A stretch of DNA of 64,000 nucleotides. Source: Phymatolithon calcareum (taxonomy: Eukaryota; Rhodophyta; Florideophyceae; Hapalidiales). Positions 9,991 through 20,699 of the stretch are shown in pieces. Position 1 is the stretch's first letter, and every line of letters starts with the position of its first letter. The notes beneath the pieces were generated by a model, which saw only the letters and a program-made list of their open reading frames with translations, was not told where the DNA came from and searched no databases. Location of the stretch: positions 1,860,001 to 1,924,000 of the forward strand of contig OZ345357.1 of assembly GCA_977006965.1 (NCBI GenBank), in the 5' to 3' direction. A program made the translations under genes and the position numbers.

Positions 9991-12900
9991 TCATTCTCCG
10001 TTTTTCACTTTCACATATGCCAAACAGTCGTCGATTTCTTCCAGCTTCACCTTCGAACCATTAGTGTTTCGTGCTTCCATGGTCGCCGCATTTGACAATT
10101 TCGAAATTTCCTGTATCAAAACGAACATCCCTGACGTGTCGATATCTGGACTGTAAAATTGGTCCATCAGATCAGCACTTTTCTCTTCACTTCGAAACTC
10201 AGAATCTCCGAACTTGTACATGAGGGCGAGATTAAAAATAGCAATCGGATGTTGGTCTTTTTCAATGGCTTGCTCGTAAAGCTTCTTGGCTTCCACAGCA
10301 TTCCGCTCTACTCCGTTTCCGAGATCGTACGCCACTCCCAGGTTGTTCATTGCCGTACTGTTCCCGGTCGCCACAGCCTCTTGCAGCGACGAAATGTTAT
10401 CGCCCTCGGCCTGGTTCCCATTTAGTAGAACACCCATGTTACAAAGAGCTTCTATTGAGTTACCTCTTATTGCATTCGAGTAGCTGCTGTTCGCATGCGA
10501 AGTGTTGATAGGAACATCTGGTCCTCCCCGGTGATATATCAATCCGAGACGATTACATACATACGCAAATGCTTCTTCCTCACCTTCCGCCTCATCCAGC
10601 AACTTCTCATAAATTCTGATAGCGAATTTTGGATGCTTGCCCATTCCGAATGAGAGCCGAGTTTCATCTATGTGTCCGTCTGGAGTTTCAGGCATTAGGA
10701 ACAATCTTTCAAATAATGCTTGCAACCGACTCCCATTACCAGAGTAAAAATAATTCAAACGGGACGAGATCAACGCAGAGATGTGCTTCTTGTTACGAGA
10801 AGTGTAAAATCCTTCTTCGAGTAAGATCCCGAGTGGTGCACCGAATTCGTCTGGAGCACCAATGCCCGCTCGCACAATAGCATGTACTGCAAGCTGCCTT
10901 TGTAGCAATTCACGCGACTCCACGAATAGACTTTGATAAGCGATACCGAGATGGAGTGCAATAGCGGCATTATTATAGTTCACAAGAAAAGATTCCATTG
11001 TACAAACGGCTGCCTCCGACACAGCATTCTCTGGCCCGTTCACATGAAAAAATGAAAAGGCTTTCAGCTCCTCAAAAAAACGGTTTTCCATCGATTCCAA
11101 CAAACCTCCACACTCGTCTGCCAGCAGCTGAAGATCCATTTCATCGGAATCGTCATGGGCCAACTCTCCTGGTCTTCGATTAATCAATATTTCGTACCAT
11201 GAGCGCATGCCGTCCCACAATCGGTATGTATCATTCCTGTTCACAGGATTCTGTTGCAGAAGAATATCGACGAAACCTTGCAACGCGCGTCTGTCTCCTC
11301 GTTCTGCTATGCAACGCCCAAAAACAATCATCGCGTCGTTCTTGCGACCACCTTCGAGCGCGAGCCTTCCATCCTTGTACACAGGTCCGAGCTCTTCTGT
11401 CGACTGATAGTGGGCATCCAGTGCATCATTCAAACGCTCAATATTTTCAACAAGTAAATATCGTTCTTCCTTGTTCTCATATTGGGCAATTTCCGTCATG
11501 AATGGGGGCCAACCAGCCCAAAAATTATAATCTTTAGCATATCTCGGGTCTATAATCTTCTGAATAGATTCGGAAAGTTGAGATCGTTTCCCTTCTTCGC
11601 GGAATGTTTCATGCTTCGAGATCCCGCGACTTAGTCTCCATCTTTTCCGTGCACACATGCTGCCCATGAATGTGTCTTTCCAATCTTGCCAGTCAAATAC
11701 AAGACCTTCCAATTCCATTCGCAAAGAGATCCATCTGGCATCAACGTTCAGTTCAACTGTAATCTCATTTTTTTGAGGACCGCCAACCGATGCCATTGTA
11801 AATTTCTGTACGAGAGTGATCACAGTGTCATCGCTCTCCTTGGTTGTACTTTCAGACTCTCCGCAATGTTCGATTCGCACTGATGGAAAACCAAGAATAA
11901 ACAACATCACGAGTGCTTCTGACCTTCGCAGGTCCGTGTCATTCTCTTCGAGCTCTTCTCCAACTTTCCATTCCAAGAATGATTGGATTTCCCAAACCAG
12001 TCTCATATTCCACCTATGAGCACACGTTTTGTCCCCCTTGATTTCCGGAAATGTGGAGCATAGCTGTGCGCTACACGGAAAGCTCAATCTCGTAGCCGAA
12101 ATACGTGACGACCAGCCGGTGGTATCGTTTCCGGACTGTTCGACCCATTCTGCAAGCGCACTCCGCACCGTTTCAGCGACACACCCAATGAAGCGGCTTG
12201 TTTTCATTGCGCCAGGAGTAATGCTATTTGCCTGAAGTCGGGCGGTTTCGAGGTTGACCTGATGTCGAAAAGCGGGACACTGTCTATCTTCTTCAGTCGT
12301 GAGTTGCAAGGTCTCAAAAGAAGATTCACTCCTGTCACCACTCTCCAGAGCAACGTAGTTGTCCATATGAATGCTCTCTTGAAACAATGAAGGATTCAAC
12401 CTCCAGACTCGATGTTGACGGCTGGGCAGGTTGAAGGGAAGTCTCTTGAGGATTTCCTCAATATTTTGCTCATGATCTCCGCCAAGCTGGTAAATGTAGG
12501 TGCGGAGCATCCGGGTCCCATAAAATGGCAGACGCATAGGACGCACGTAAGGATTCTTGCAGTGCATATGGTCCTGCTGCATAAGCTTGGCGAAACAAGC
12601 TAGCTGCGCAGCAGACATGTTCTCGACCGCCGTTCTCTCCTCATCCTTCAACTTGTTCAGAGACGTTTTATGCCAGTCATCTCTTACAGCGTCTTTTATT
12701 GTTGCTGTTTGACTGTGGAAGTCAAACACGTTGTCCTCGTCAGGTTCCGGGTTCATGTACCCGTTCATTTGAAAAGGAAGCGAGTGCATTTCTCTGACGT
12801 CAACTTGGGAGTCAACGCAGTTGTTGGGGGCAATGCAAAACTCGTGAAACGGAGAAAACGGAGAAACAAAATTTTCTGTTGATCCGGTCGCAGTCACCAT

Positions 12901-13860
12901 CCCGTTCGTTGTGTGCATCATTGCCACAACTGCAAGATCTCGAGATTTTCTCCACCTCCCTTCGCTGCGGAAACCATCACATGTGGCGTCAGATAAAAGT
13001 TTGGTGTCAGCAAGCCATCGGCATCCAAACTTTGCGAGGAATGACACTAGCCAACGGACGGCGCATTCTTCCGGTAGCGTACATCTCAAATGCGACGCAA
13101 CAAATCGTGCGAAGCGACCGTGCCGTTCCTGGTCACTGTACTCAACGCCGGAATGAAAAACGGGGCGCATTGGGAGGTCAGCACCAGCGATCTCATTGTC
13201 AATGAGCGAGCTGTTGACAAGCATAACATTGTCCACTGTTCTCCCAACCTCTTCCAGTGATATGCCGGATGTTTCCAGCTCCTCATCAAGAGCAATGCTT
13301 TCGTTTTTCCAGGAAAAGCAGAAGTCACGAACTCTGGACGACAAATTGGTGGTGAACAAAGACAACCTGGACTGCGAGTACTTTGGTGCCTCGTACCGAA
13401 GCTTGATGAGACAGGTTAAGGCATGAACGTTCCAGTTTCTGAACTCAGAAAGCTGCAACAGACCCCAAACCGTTCGAACAACGTGGTACGCGTTGAATAC
13501 TGCCACTGTGATGGCTGAAGCTGCCTCCTTGTGGTCCCCGCCGCCGATTTGGAGAACAATGTAGTACATGACATACGCAAGACAGGGCAGTGAGATGAAC
13601 AGCTGAGTCATGCCGTTCTGCCAGGTCTTACGAATCGTACTCCACCTGTCAGTGATGAAGTCCATGCCGTAAATGAATGCGAGCGGGATGAAAGCGGCGG
13701 CGTAGACGGTGTAGACGATCCACGGATTGCACGGTTTTTCACAAGACATTTTGAATTTTTGCAAAACCGCAATGCTAGAAGAACGGAGGTCGTCGGTCGC
13801 ACGGCGGAAAATGGTACTAGATGAAGCACTGTTATTTTGGAGTTCGTTGAAGCGCGCCAA
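9991..13860 (-). CDS. Large membrane protein with Sel1-type repeats
   Basis: This uninterrupted frame of 1289 residues is the largest host gene in the window. Two hydrophobic segments lie near the N-terminus, about residues 48-68 (WIVYTVYAAAFIPLAFIYG) and 86-106, with a weaker one near 116-136. The rest is soluble and rich in charged and aromatic residues. The C-terminal 170 residues contain Sel1/TPR-like helical repeats: the alanine-glycine pattern NSTAMNNLGVAYDLGNGV followed by EAKKLYEQAIEKDQHPIAIF and NLALMYKFGD. Such repeats usually mediate protein-protein contacts, for instance in ER quality-control adaptors. An anchored scaffold is a reasonable inference, but the central 900 residues match nothing I recognise. 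The start is the first methionine in a frame with no obvious extension. No intron is needed. Confidence 0.85.
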   Translation of the reverse strand: MARFNELQNNSASSSTIFRRATDDLRSSSIAVLQKFKMSCEKPCNPWIVYTVYAAAFIPLAFIYGMDFITDRWSTIRKTWQNGMTQLFISLPCLAYVMYYIVLQIGGGDHKEAASAITVAVFNAYHVVRTVWGLLQLSEFRNWNVHALTCLIKLRYEAPKYSQSRLSLFTTNLSSRVRDFCFSWKNESIALDEELETSGISLEEVGRTVDNVMLVNSSLIDNEIAGADLPMRPVFHSGVEYSDQERHGRFARFVASHLRCTLPEECAVRWLVSFLAKFGCRWLADTKLLSDATCDGFRSEGRWRKSRDLAVVAMMHTTNGMVTATGSTENFVSPFSPFHEFCIAPNNCVDSQVDVREMHSLPFQMNGYMNPEPDEDNVFDFHSQTATIKDAVRDDWHKTSLNKLKDEERTAVENMSAAQLACFAKLMQQDHMHCKNPYVRPMRLPFYGTRMLRTYIYQLGGDHEQNIEEILKRLPFNLPSRQHRVWRLNPSLFQESIHMDNYVALESGDRSESSFETLQLTTEEDRQCPAFRHQVNLETARLQANSITPGAMKTSRFIGCVAETVRSALAEWVEQSGNDTTGWSSRISATRLSFPCSAQLCSTFPEIKGDKTCAHRWNMRLVWEIQSFLEWKVGEELEENDTDLRRSEALVMLFILGFPSVRIEHCGESESTTKESDDTVITLVQKFTMASVGGPQKNEITVELNVDARWISLRMELEGLVFDWQDWKDTFMGSMCARKRWRLSRGISKHETFREEGKRSQLSESIQKIIDPRYAKDYNFWAGWPPFMTEIAQYENKEERYLLVENIERLNDALDAHYQSTEELGPVYKDGRLALEGGRKNDAMIVFGRCIAERGDRRALQGFVDILLQQNPVNRNDTYRLWDGMRSWYEILINRRPGELAHDDSDEMDLQLLADECGGLLESMENRFFEELKAFSFFHVNGPENAVSEAAVCTMESFLVNYNNAAIALHLGIAYQSLFVESRELLQRQLAVHAIVRAGIGAPDEFGAPLGILLEEGFYTSRNKKHISALISSRLNYFYSGNGSRLQALFERLFLMPETPDGHIDETRLSFGMGKHPKFAIRIYEKLLDEAEGEEEAFAYVCNRLGLIYHRGGPDVPINTSHANSSYSNAIRGNSIEALCNMGVLLNGNQAEGDNISSLQEAVATGNSTAMNNLGVAYDLGNGVERNAVEAKKLYEQAIEKDQHPIAIFNLALMYKFGDSEFRSEEKSADLMDQFYSPDIDTSGMFVLIQEISKLSNAATMEARNTNGSKVKLEEIDDCLAYVKVKNGE

Positions 13861-14290
13861 ATTGTAGTGGTGGTCAGAGATCCGTGAGATCTTATCAGGT
13901 TGAGTGTTGGAGTGACGGACGTATCTGGGGAAAACCGTCCACGTCTCTTCACATTAAAATCTACTTTATTTGATAACGTTCTGCATACAGCTGTACCCTT
14001 CATCCTCCTTTGTCGCAAATGCAGTATCAGGTTGGTGGCAATTTATTGGAGACAGGCATGATCATCAGGAGAAATACTGCTGGATCCGCGGGAAAAAATA
14101 GAGTTCCCCAGGGAAACGCGTGGAGTTTTCTTACGGGAGAAGAGGGGAAATAGGAAAAAAGCTCCAGTTCCTGCAGTCATTGGGAAGATGAAGGAAACTC
14201 GAATTGGGACTCATCTTTCTTTGTCCGGCCGAAACAACTCTCTCGTGTTCCCTACACCCAACGGGGGAACTGCACACCTAGAGACTCTCT
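13861..14290. promoter_or_regulatory. Upstream region of the Sel1-repeat gene
   Basis: This 430-bp spacer precedes the minus-strand Sel1-repeat gene and presumably holds its promoter. No convincing TATA box was found. Open frames on both strands are short and unsupported. Confidence 0.3.
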
Positions 14291-14291
14291 C

Positions 14292-14716
14292 CGACGAATA
14301 CTGTTCGCAAAAGAAGACACGAGGCTCGAAGCAAGAAGAAAGAAGAAAATACCGTACGACAACCCGGATGAGATCCCGGTCATCCTCAGGTTTGCCAAGG
14401 TGAGACATCGACAGCTGGCCATAAAATACGCAAGCGGAAGGTTCCCTCAAGTGAGCACGACGCTAATATCGAATACATTCGGGACCGCACCAGAACGCCA
14501 CCTGGAGACCATACGCATGAACCTAACAAAGTATGAACTGGACTACGGACAAGGCATTAGACTCCATACTACTCTACAGCGTCACCATAATTGACAATAT
14601 GGAGAACGACGAGTCCCTGTATTAGGGACCAGGCGATATACTAGAATGAACAAGTTACGAAAAGCTGCTCCCGTATAGTCTTAGGAGTGTTAATGAGGGC
14701 TTTCAAATAAACAACA
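14292..14716 (+). mobile_element. LINE D, 3' fragment
   Basis: This fragment is nearly identical to LINE C from ctccgacgaatactgttcgc to the 3' end tcaaataaacaaca. The coding remnant reads RKKIPYDNPDEIPVILRFAK, RHRQLAIKYASGRFPQ and NDESLY, with a small deletion near 14548 that shifts the frame. The 3' hairpin region reads ctcccgtatagtcttaggag. I found no clear target duplication. Confidence 0.82.
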
Positions 14717-14719
14717 ACC

Positions 14720-15290
14720 ACGACATTGAAATTGATCCTTACCTTCGCGTGCTCGACAGTGCCTTCTTGTGTTGTAGATGAGCCACCTCCAGCTTGCAGA
14801 GCGATTGCATTCTTCACATCGTGCAGCACAGTAATCTGCTCCATGTGGCGGCACTCGAGATCGCTGAAATGCTGGCTATGCCTCTCTGCAGCCACAGAAT
14901 ACTCAACGCCAAACTTGCTCCATTTTGACTAAAGAACCAAATGGTTGGCTTTCAGCGTTTGATGAATACCTCGCAGCTTGGAGAGTGCCTACTCTTGAAA
15001 TTTCGTATCAGAAGCCATTCGTTTGACGTTGTCGCTCTCCAGATTTTCCTTCGATCGAGCCGGTCGTTCCGTCGAAGAAGGGGCCTTGGAAAGGACATCA
15101 GACGGCTTTCCGGCAGCTACTGCGGGCGCCTTGGATTTCCGCCCGTTGGCGCTTATGGGAATAGCATTTCGTGGGCCTTTTGCAGTATCTGGCACCTCCG
15201 GTGTACCGGATGACGATATTAGGAAGTTTTGCGACTCATTTTAGCTTGGGACACTTCGGTTTCGGGAAATAAGATGAGCTCCAGAGCTAT
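14720..15290 (-). pseudogene. Unrecognised coding remnant
   Basis: A minus-strand frame from about 15240 reads SSSGTPEVPDTAKGPRNAIP, then GRKSKAPAVAAGKP and ARSKENLESDNVKRM. It reaches a stop and continues in the same style as HSQHFSDLECRHMEQITVL. The middle resembles the basic linker of NAM-associated or MYB/SANT-like transposon proteins, but the similarity is weak. Two in-frame stops near 14990 and 14935 mean it is broken as it stands. LINE D abuts its downstream end. Confidence 0.3.
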
Positions 15291-15351
15291 AAAAGGCTTT
15301 CTACAGGACTTGAATCGAAAAACGAAAGTATAAAATTTTTAAATTTCTTGT

Positions 15352-15871
15352 TTTTTTGAATTTGGAATTTATTAAACGCCCTCAGTAACACTCATGAGAC
15401 TGCAAGGGAGATTCGTTTCAGCAGCTGCGTTGTAGCTTCGATCATGTATTCAAATACTTGCAACCCGGGTTAACGTCGTAGCCCTAGCTGCAAAAACCCT
15501 CTCCCGTAAAAGGGCGGAGGGAAAAGCTTGGGGTCCACTGATCAGATTTCCTCAATTGACGCCTTGTCTATTCCATGTCTTCGTAAAAGGCGATAGTGAA
15601 GAAGAGTAGCTTGTCTAGTCCTTTTTCAGTGATATTAATCTCCTCTTTGGTCAGGTGATATCTTCCTAGGTATTCTTCTAGGTTGCTCATGAGGATTGGT
15701 ACAGTATCACCGAACTTGTCTGTGAGAAGTGATGTGCTCATTGGGGGGGAACCGACCGAATGCCCACTTTACCGTTAATTGGCGGTGCCGTGTTTTCGGG
15801 AGTCTGATAATCGCCGGGGTAGACCCCGGCAGATCGTAGAGAATTTTTCTCTTTCTGTTGGACTCCGAGAC
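15352..15871 (-). mobile_element. LINE F, 3' fragment
   Basis: The fragment is flanked by a 16-bp target duplication, tttttaaatttcttgt, at 15336-15351 and 15872-15887. Its A-rich 3' tail reads as poly-T beside the left copy. The minus-strand C-terminal coding remnant includes SNRKRKILYDLPGSTPAIIR, PKTRHRQLTVKWAFGRFPP and GLDKLLFFTIAFYEDME before the stop. The 3' untranslated region is shared with LINE tail E. It belongs to the same broad clade as C, D and K but is divergent. Confidence 0.9.
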
Positions 15872-15899
15872 TTTTTAAATTTCTTGTGCTCACTTTTAT

Positions 15900-16508
15900 T
15901 TTAAGCTGGGTTTCGGTTTCGGTAGCTTAGATAATTCATTTTTTTAAAAAGAATTTAGGCAATGTGCCGGAACTGAAACCTAGCTTAATATATGGTTGAC
16001 GAGAGATATTTTGAATAGGGTCCCCTATCTTGACGTTGAACAGGTTGGCTGTCTTAAAGTTAGTGTTCTTTGGAGGATCCGAAATTATGACACATTTTAC
16101 GCGACGTGATATGCTCAGGCGACCATTGAGTTTTCCTCGAGTGCCTCCTGAACCATACCACTCACCCTTTTTTACTTGGAATAGGCTCCACATTGTCTGG
16201 AACACTCTGCGAAACCGGTCACCGAAGCTGCCTTTGTGTGTACGGATGTACCGACCACGCGGGGCTGGACTTTTTCTCATGGCATTGCAGATCTGGTACT
16301 TCTGGGTGACCACTATATTTTCGTTGCTAGCGCCGAACGAAGCCATTTTAAGGTAGTGGTTGCGGTACTCCTCACCCACTATACAAGTCCGAATTTCCAA
16401 TAATGGCGCGAATGATCCGTTCCGCGTTCTTTTGACTAACTTCTTCGAGCTTTTAAATCGCCCCTCAATTGAGGAAAATATCTTCAATTGAGGGGCTTCG
16501 GCACTAGA
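15900..16508 (-). mobile_element. Repeat X, copy 1 (unclassified family)
   Basis: This sequence recurs at 36.0-36.49 kb and 36.74-38.41 kb. One end, at 16508, begins TCTAGTG when read on the minus strand. It is followed within 50 bases by two copies of a palindrome around CTCAATTGAG (16463-16474 and about 16483-16494). Read on the minus strand, a long frame extends from 16667 to 15936 (243 residues), including the blocks SSIEGRFKSSKKLVKRTRNG, TCIVGEEYRNHYLKMASFGA and SLFQVKKGEWYGSGG. Conserved blocks can be traced in the other copies, but the opposite strand is also partly open, so the true coding strand is not certain. No known domain, catalytic triad or zinc finger was seen. Confidence 0.55.
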
Positions 16509-16942
16509 GATGAACAACTCTACCAAACCCCACGAGTCGGAGGCGCTTCGACTCGCAACGTGGCGCCTCGCGAGTAAGAGGCGCCTCTCGACGACTCTCA
16601 ACTTTTGGTAAAAAAGTCGCTTTTGAGGAACTGTAAGGTCCTCCAATTCCATCTGTATCATATCCACTGCCTACATAAGTCGAACAAATTATGATTAAAA
16701 TCAAATCCGAAACTATCATACATCGTTGATGACATCCTCTTCGAACGTCATTGTTAGCTATACTCTTGGCTTACAGAAAATAACGCACAAAATTAGGCCC
16801 TAAATACATTGCCGACGTGGCTTACACAGTGCTGTAAGGACGACTCGCGAGGCGCCTCTTTTTGGGGCGACTCATCCCCTGCAAATGTGCACTATTGGAA
16901 GACGTAGATACTTGGGTGAGCATTGAGAGTTACACGCAGATA
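16509..16942. other. Spacer with repeated ggcgcctc motifs
   Basis: The octamer ggcgcctc occurs near 16563, 16581 and 16852, in regions rich in cgactc. This may be a small degraded element, but no paired ends were found. No gene is supported. Confidence 0.3.
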
Positions 16943-18330
16943 CTATATTCATTCATTCATTTTGCTAGGGCCTAAGCTTCTTCCATTCTAATCTATTTTT
17001 TTCGAGTTTGACAGATGTTTGCACGTCGAGATCTGGGACGTCGCCAAAGATTGACTCTGGGGTTGGTCGGATGCAGTGAAGTAGCCCTTGAGCTTTCGTC
17101 CATCCTAAGAATGTGTCCGAGCCAACTCCATCGTATGTCTCTGGCGCACAATACCACATCGATAGTTGGTCCCTAGACTCGTCGGCAATTGGTCTTCCCG
17201 ACATTCAGGACAACATCTTGGCGCCTGTGTGTCTGAGTTTTTTGCGAACATTAAAATTAGCGTCCATGATTCGCAACCGTAGAGGAGAGCTGATAGGACA
17301 GAGGAGCGTAGGATACGTAATCGGATATCCTGTAATAGAATATTGTCCGTAAGAATCCGTTTGAGTTCTTGGAAGCGGGACCAGGCTTTTGCAACGCGGT
17401 GATTAACGGGTACCAACGGGGCTCCATCGGCGGGCTGCAGTACTCCCAGATACTTGAAGTTTGTGATGTTTTCCAAGTCTGCTTTTCCCACGTGAACGTG
17501 CTCTAAAGCTGCTTGTGCAGCATTCCGTTTTGCGGCCTTGACAAGTTTGTCTGCCAAGGACCCTGAACGTGATGCGACCTTGGGATGTGGCAGCTCTAAA
17601 AGACACCAGTCCTCTCGCGTCAGGCAGAGTGGTTCACGCGGTTCCCCGTCGAAATATTCAACTGATACATGCATACTTTTCCTGTCCTTAAATCGGACCA
17701 CGGTGCTCAAGTGCCACTCAAATCGGCCGAGATCGTAACATTTTCGAATGGCGATCTTGGCACCCACAGGTGGGTTTGGTTGCATAGGATTCTCGATGAC
17801 AGGCGGGCCGTGTTTGCAATGCAGGCTTCGGTGCGTCGCCAGAGAGCTTTCGTAGGGAATTCCCTGTGGCAATCGCCGCACTTGTACTTAAAGTCCATAG
17901 CTTCCACGTCCTCATCCGATGTTCGCGTAACACTCTTTGCTTTCCGAATGTGTTGCACAAAACTCTTGTGGGAGGCGATAAGCAGGCTTCTTTCTAAGCT
18001 TGCGGCTGGACATAAAATAGAGAGCCTTTCTTGGGCTTTCTTTGCGTTATTGTCCAGCAGTGCAACATCGTCTGCATATTCGAGTTTGTCGATTCGGAGT
18101 GAGTATTTTCTGCAACGATGAAGCAGAGGGGACTTATTACGTCGCCCTGCAGCACACCTCGTTCTATGCGCACCCTTCTGGAGAGGGCATGCGCTCCGCT
18201 GGTCAGTAGAGAATGCGAGATTTCTCTATGGGTCAGTCTCGGACACTACAATGTGCTTTTCACGCTGTTCGCGACCAGGAGGCCGCGATGCCAGTTGTCA
18301 AAAACGTCAAACGCAAGATAGATTTCTGGA
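16943..18330 (-). mobile_element. LINE G (zinc-finger-RT family), 5'-truncated
   Basis: The 3' end carries an (ATTC)n microsatellite at 16947-16961. Minus-strand coding blocks follow those of LINE H at 32.1-34.2 kb in the same order. From the 5' side they are RVRIERGVLQGDVISPLCF, then LRIDKLEYADDVALLD after a frameshift, then the zinc-finger and Tudor-like insert, the thumb and the C-terminus. Frameshifts near 18110, 17890 and 17200 show that it is inactive. The 5' end is lost near 18330. Confidence 0.82.
17105..17881 (-). pseudogene. LINE G reverse transcriptase, insert and thumb region
   Basis: This 258-residue frame begins inside the family-specific insert. It contains PPVGAKIAIRKCYDLGRFEW and VSVEYFDGEPREPLCLTRED, which correspond to the Tudor-like block of LINE H, then KAAKRNAAQAALEHVHV, FKYLGVLQPADG and LLYGCESW. 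The preceding zinc-finger segment, in a neighbouring frame near 17895, has KYKCGDCHREFPTKALW, keeping the first cysteine pair but with the histidine half disrupted. The YADD box lies upstream in another frame near 18085. Confidence 0.78.
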
Positions 18331-18512
18331 CATGAGATTAAGCAGAAAGAGAATGCGAGCTTGTGAGCTACTCTTCAGCACTGCAACCTAGATCCATGTT
18401 TGCGAGATTTTCTTCCAGATACGCAGACAAATCTAGTACTGCATCTCATTCTGTGCGAGAACAGCAGCCGCTATTTTGTGTTCATCATTTACTTTCGAGA
18501 GCGAGAGGCAAT
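18331..18512. other. Short unassigned spacer
   Basis: This spacer lies between the lost 5' end of LINE G and the 5-bp duplication of solo LTR 2. No feature is supported. Confidence 0.4.
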
Positions 18513-18517
18513 ACTTT

Positions 18518-19157
18518 TGTACCGCCCGCTGATATGTCGCTGTCCCAATGCGGTCTCTTTTTCCTCTCGCGACTGTACGCCGCACAACTTGGATCGCGAT
18601 AGTCATGCTGCTCGTGGGAGGTGATCTGTTGGGACGTGTCTCTCGTGTGTCTATGCGCTGCATCGCTGTCTTATGTGTAGGTTGTAGTATATAAGCTAGT
18701 TAGTTCCTTCCTCTGAGTAAAGGAAGGTGGGGAGTTCTGCATTTCGGCTCGAATGCTCGGCTCGTAGCAAGCTCAACGTCCCTGCAGGGCCCTTCGACCA
18801 CGCGGAGTCGGAGCTCTTCCCAACTTTCTTGTGCGCAACCGTCGTCATGCAAGCCAGCACGGAGACAACTGCGCTCAAGTTCTCTTTTCCCTTTTTCGTG
18901 CGTTCGTTCGAAGGTCGACGGCCAAGCCAAGGTCGCCGTCTGAGGATGACGTCGTCCCTGTCCCGGAGGTTTCAGGTCGCCGCCGGATGACGACGCCGAC
19001 GTCTACACGCTTAATCTGTCTGTTTGTCCTGGAGGTTTTGTTTGCTTGTCTTTCTTTCCTCCTCTTTTGTCTTGTCTCTCCCGCTCTTTTCTTCTCTCTC
19101 CTGTCTCGGGCTTTTCTCTCCCATGTGGCGTCGGGTTCTTTGGAGCCTGGCGCTACA
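18518..19157 (+). mobile_element. Solo LTR (copy 2), intact, 640 bp
   Basis: The LTR begins TGTACCGCCCGC and ends GGCGCTACA, and is flanked by an exact 5-bp duplication, acttt, at 18513-18517 and 19158-19162. It carries the same TATA region (tagtatataag near 18686), the gagtaaagga segment and a pyrimidine-rich 3' half as copy 1. No internal gag or pol sequence adjoins it. It acts as the reference that shows copy 1 was split by a LINE. Confidence 0.92.
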
Positions 19158-19162
19158 ACTTT

Positions 19163-19865
19163 CCTCAAGAGAAGCGTCTCCGTTAAAATGACTTTAAGCA
19201 CTGAATGCAGCTTCGAACGATGATTTGTCACCTACATAGCGCCCCTTGGCCCCATATTGTAATACATTTGACCACAAGCAAAGCATGTGAGTATACTTGG
19301 TACTTGATCATAGACGGAGGATGCCACTCAACTGCGCTTAAAACCAGGGTGCAAGCATAGCACAGTGCGCAGCTGGCACCAACCTCGCGCCCAAGAAGAA
19401 TATGGCGGATGCAGAAGATTTCGGTGATGAGACCAGTGCCCTGTGCGACAACTGTCGCTGTCGCACGACCTGCAAGTCAAGCAGCACAGATGTCGACTGA
19501 AGAAGAACTCGGCAACTGATTTGGTAACGAGAACCACAGTTGTTACGAGCATGGTCGTCACCACATTCCAATTTAGGAAGAACAATTTTCTTTATTGCTA
19601 GAGTGGGCGGCGAAATTGGCGCACTTGCACTTTGACTTTGGCGTATTCATCTTACAACCGTGTGAACGATCCAACTGCTGATTCGAAAATGGAATGGTGA
19701 TCATTGCAGATGCTGGGATCAAAGTTAAGTGTTGACTTGGACTTAAATCTTAACCAAGGCGCCTTGGTTCCTTTGCGAAGAGATTGGTCCGTTCAACCAA
19801 TTAGTTTACTAGTTCAATGTTATTGTGGAATAGTTATGACGAACTATTGCTAGTATCTGCCTTAG
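19163..19865. other. No supportable gene
   Basis: A minus-strand frame near 19340-19570 contains LVPAAHC, reminiscent of the histidine motif of trypsin-like proteases. Neither flank supports a protease, so no gene is called. Confidence 0.4.
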
Positions 19866-19879
19866 CCTGAAAACGGTAC

Positions 19880-20665
19880 TTAGGAAGGGGTAGTGAATTT
19901 GGCCAACTCTTTCTGCAGAAACTTGACAAATCGCTGGGACTCTTCATACTTGCGTGTAATCTTGGCCTTCTCTGCTTCAAATTTCTGAAGCATCTCGAAC
20001 ATATGCGCCTTCTCCGCATCTCCTGCAATGTCGAGATGTACAATGAGGCGTTCCATATCAGAACACTTCTCCTCCACCTTCTTCAGTTTCGCACGTGTTT
20101 CGTCTAGAATTGTGCCCGTGCTCACTTTCTCCTCACGGGCACTTTCGCGCATACCAGCAATACAAACTTCGAGTTGAGTTACCTGTTTCTCAGCCTTGTC
20201 TGCGCGGAGGATCTCGATGTCCATCCAATTAGCATGTCCCTCCGCGTAAGCTGCCCGCATGCGTTGCCCGTTAAGCAACGCTTCGAGCACATTGATTTCG
20301 TCATTGAGATCGTCCTTGGTCAGCTCCCAGTCCAGTCGATTGTGTAAGAGCTCCGTCTTCAGTCGGCGAATTTCGAACTCGGCGCGGATGAGTTTTGCAC
20401 CGTTCTCGCGAGCAAGCACGGCGAAATGAGGGATAATGCTCTGCTCGACTTCCACCGGAGAGATCACGCGCGACTCAGAAGCCATGGAATCCGTGCGACC
20501 TTCATCAGCAGCATCGGCGGGAACAGTGGAATCTGTGCGAACGTTGCCATTAGCTTCACAGTTTAGAACGACGGGGGCGGTGGAAGATATGGGTTTGGGT
20601 TTGAAAAGAGCCTTGAACAGCTCACCGATAGCGTTCAGTAGAAAACTCATTACGGTGGTGGCCAA
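19880..20665 (-). CDS. Coiled-coil protein with hydrophobic N-terminus
   Basis: This 261-residue protein is largely a predicted coiled coil. After a short hydrophobic N-terminus (MATTVMSFLLNAIGELFKAL) and a low-complexity region to about residue 70, heptad-like patterns run to the end, for example FEIRRLKTELLHNRLDWEL, DDLNDEINVLEALLNGQR and LKKVEEKCSDMERLIVHLD. The base composition, unbroken frame and strongly alpha-helical acidic and basic spacing argue for a real gene. No family is recognised; a structural or tethering role would be inference. The methionine at 20665 lies close to the upstream spacer. A second methionine six residues in (MSFLLN) is also possible. Confidence 0.68.
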   Translation of the reverse strand: MATTVMSFLLNAIGELFKALFKPKPISSTAPVVLNCEANGNVRTDSTVPADAADEGRTDSMASESRVISPVEVEQSIIPHFAVLARENGAKLIRAEFEIRRLKTELLHNRLDWELTKDDLNDEINVLEALLNGQRMRAAYAEGHANWMDIEILRADKAEKQVTQLEVCIAGMRESAREEKVSTGTILDETRAKLKKVEEKCSDMERLIVHLDIAGDAEKAHMFEMLQKFEAEKAKITRKYEESQRFVKFLQKELAKFTTPS

Positions 20666-20699
20666 GCTCGTGGGTTGAGTTGCCGAGCAGAGCCTTGTC

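Noticed and set aside
16030-16356. Plus-strand frame in repeat X copy 1
   Set aside because: It is open and partly conserved in copy 2, but the minus-strand reading is longer and is matched across hAT and LTR insertions in copy 3; kept only as a caveat.
19328-19585. Trypsin-like motif LVPAAHC
   Set aside because: No activation site, aspartate or serine motif is present, and the flanking frame is low quality.
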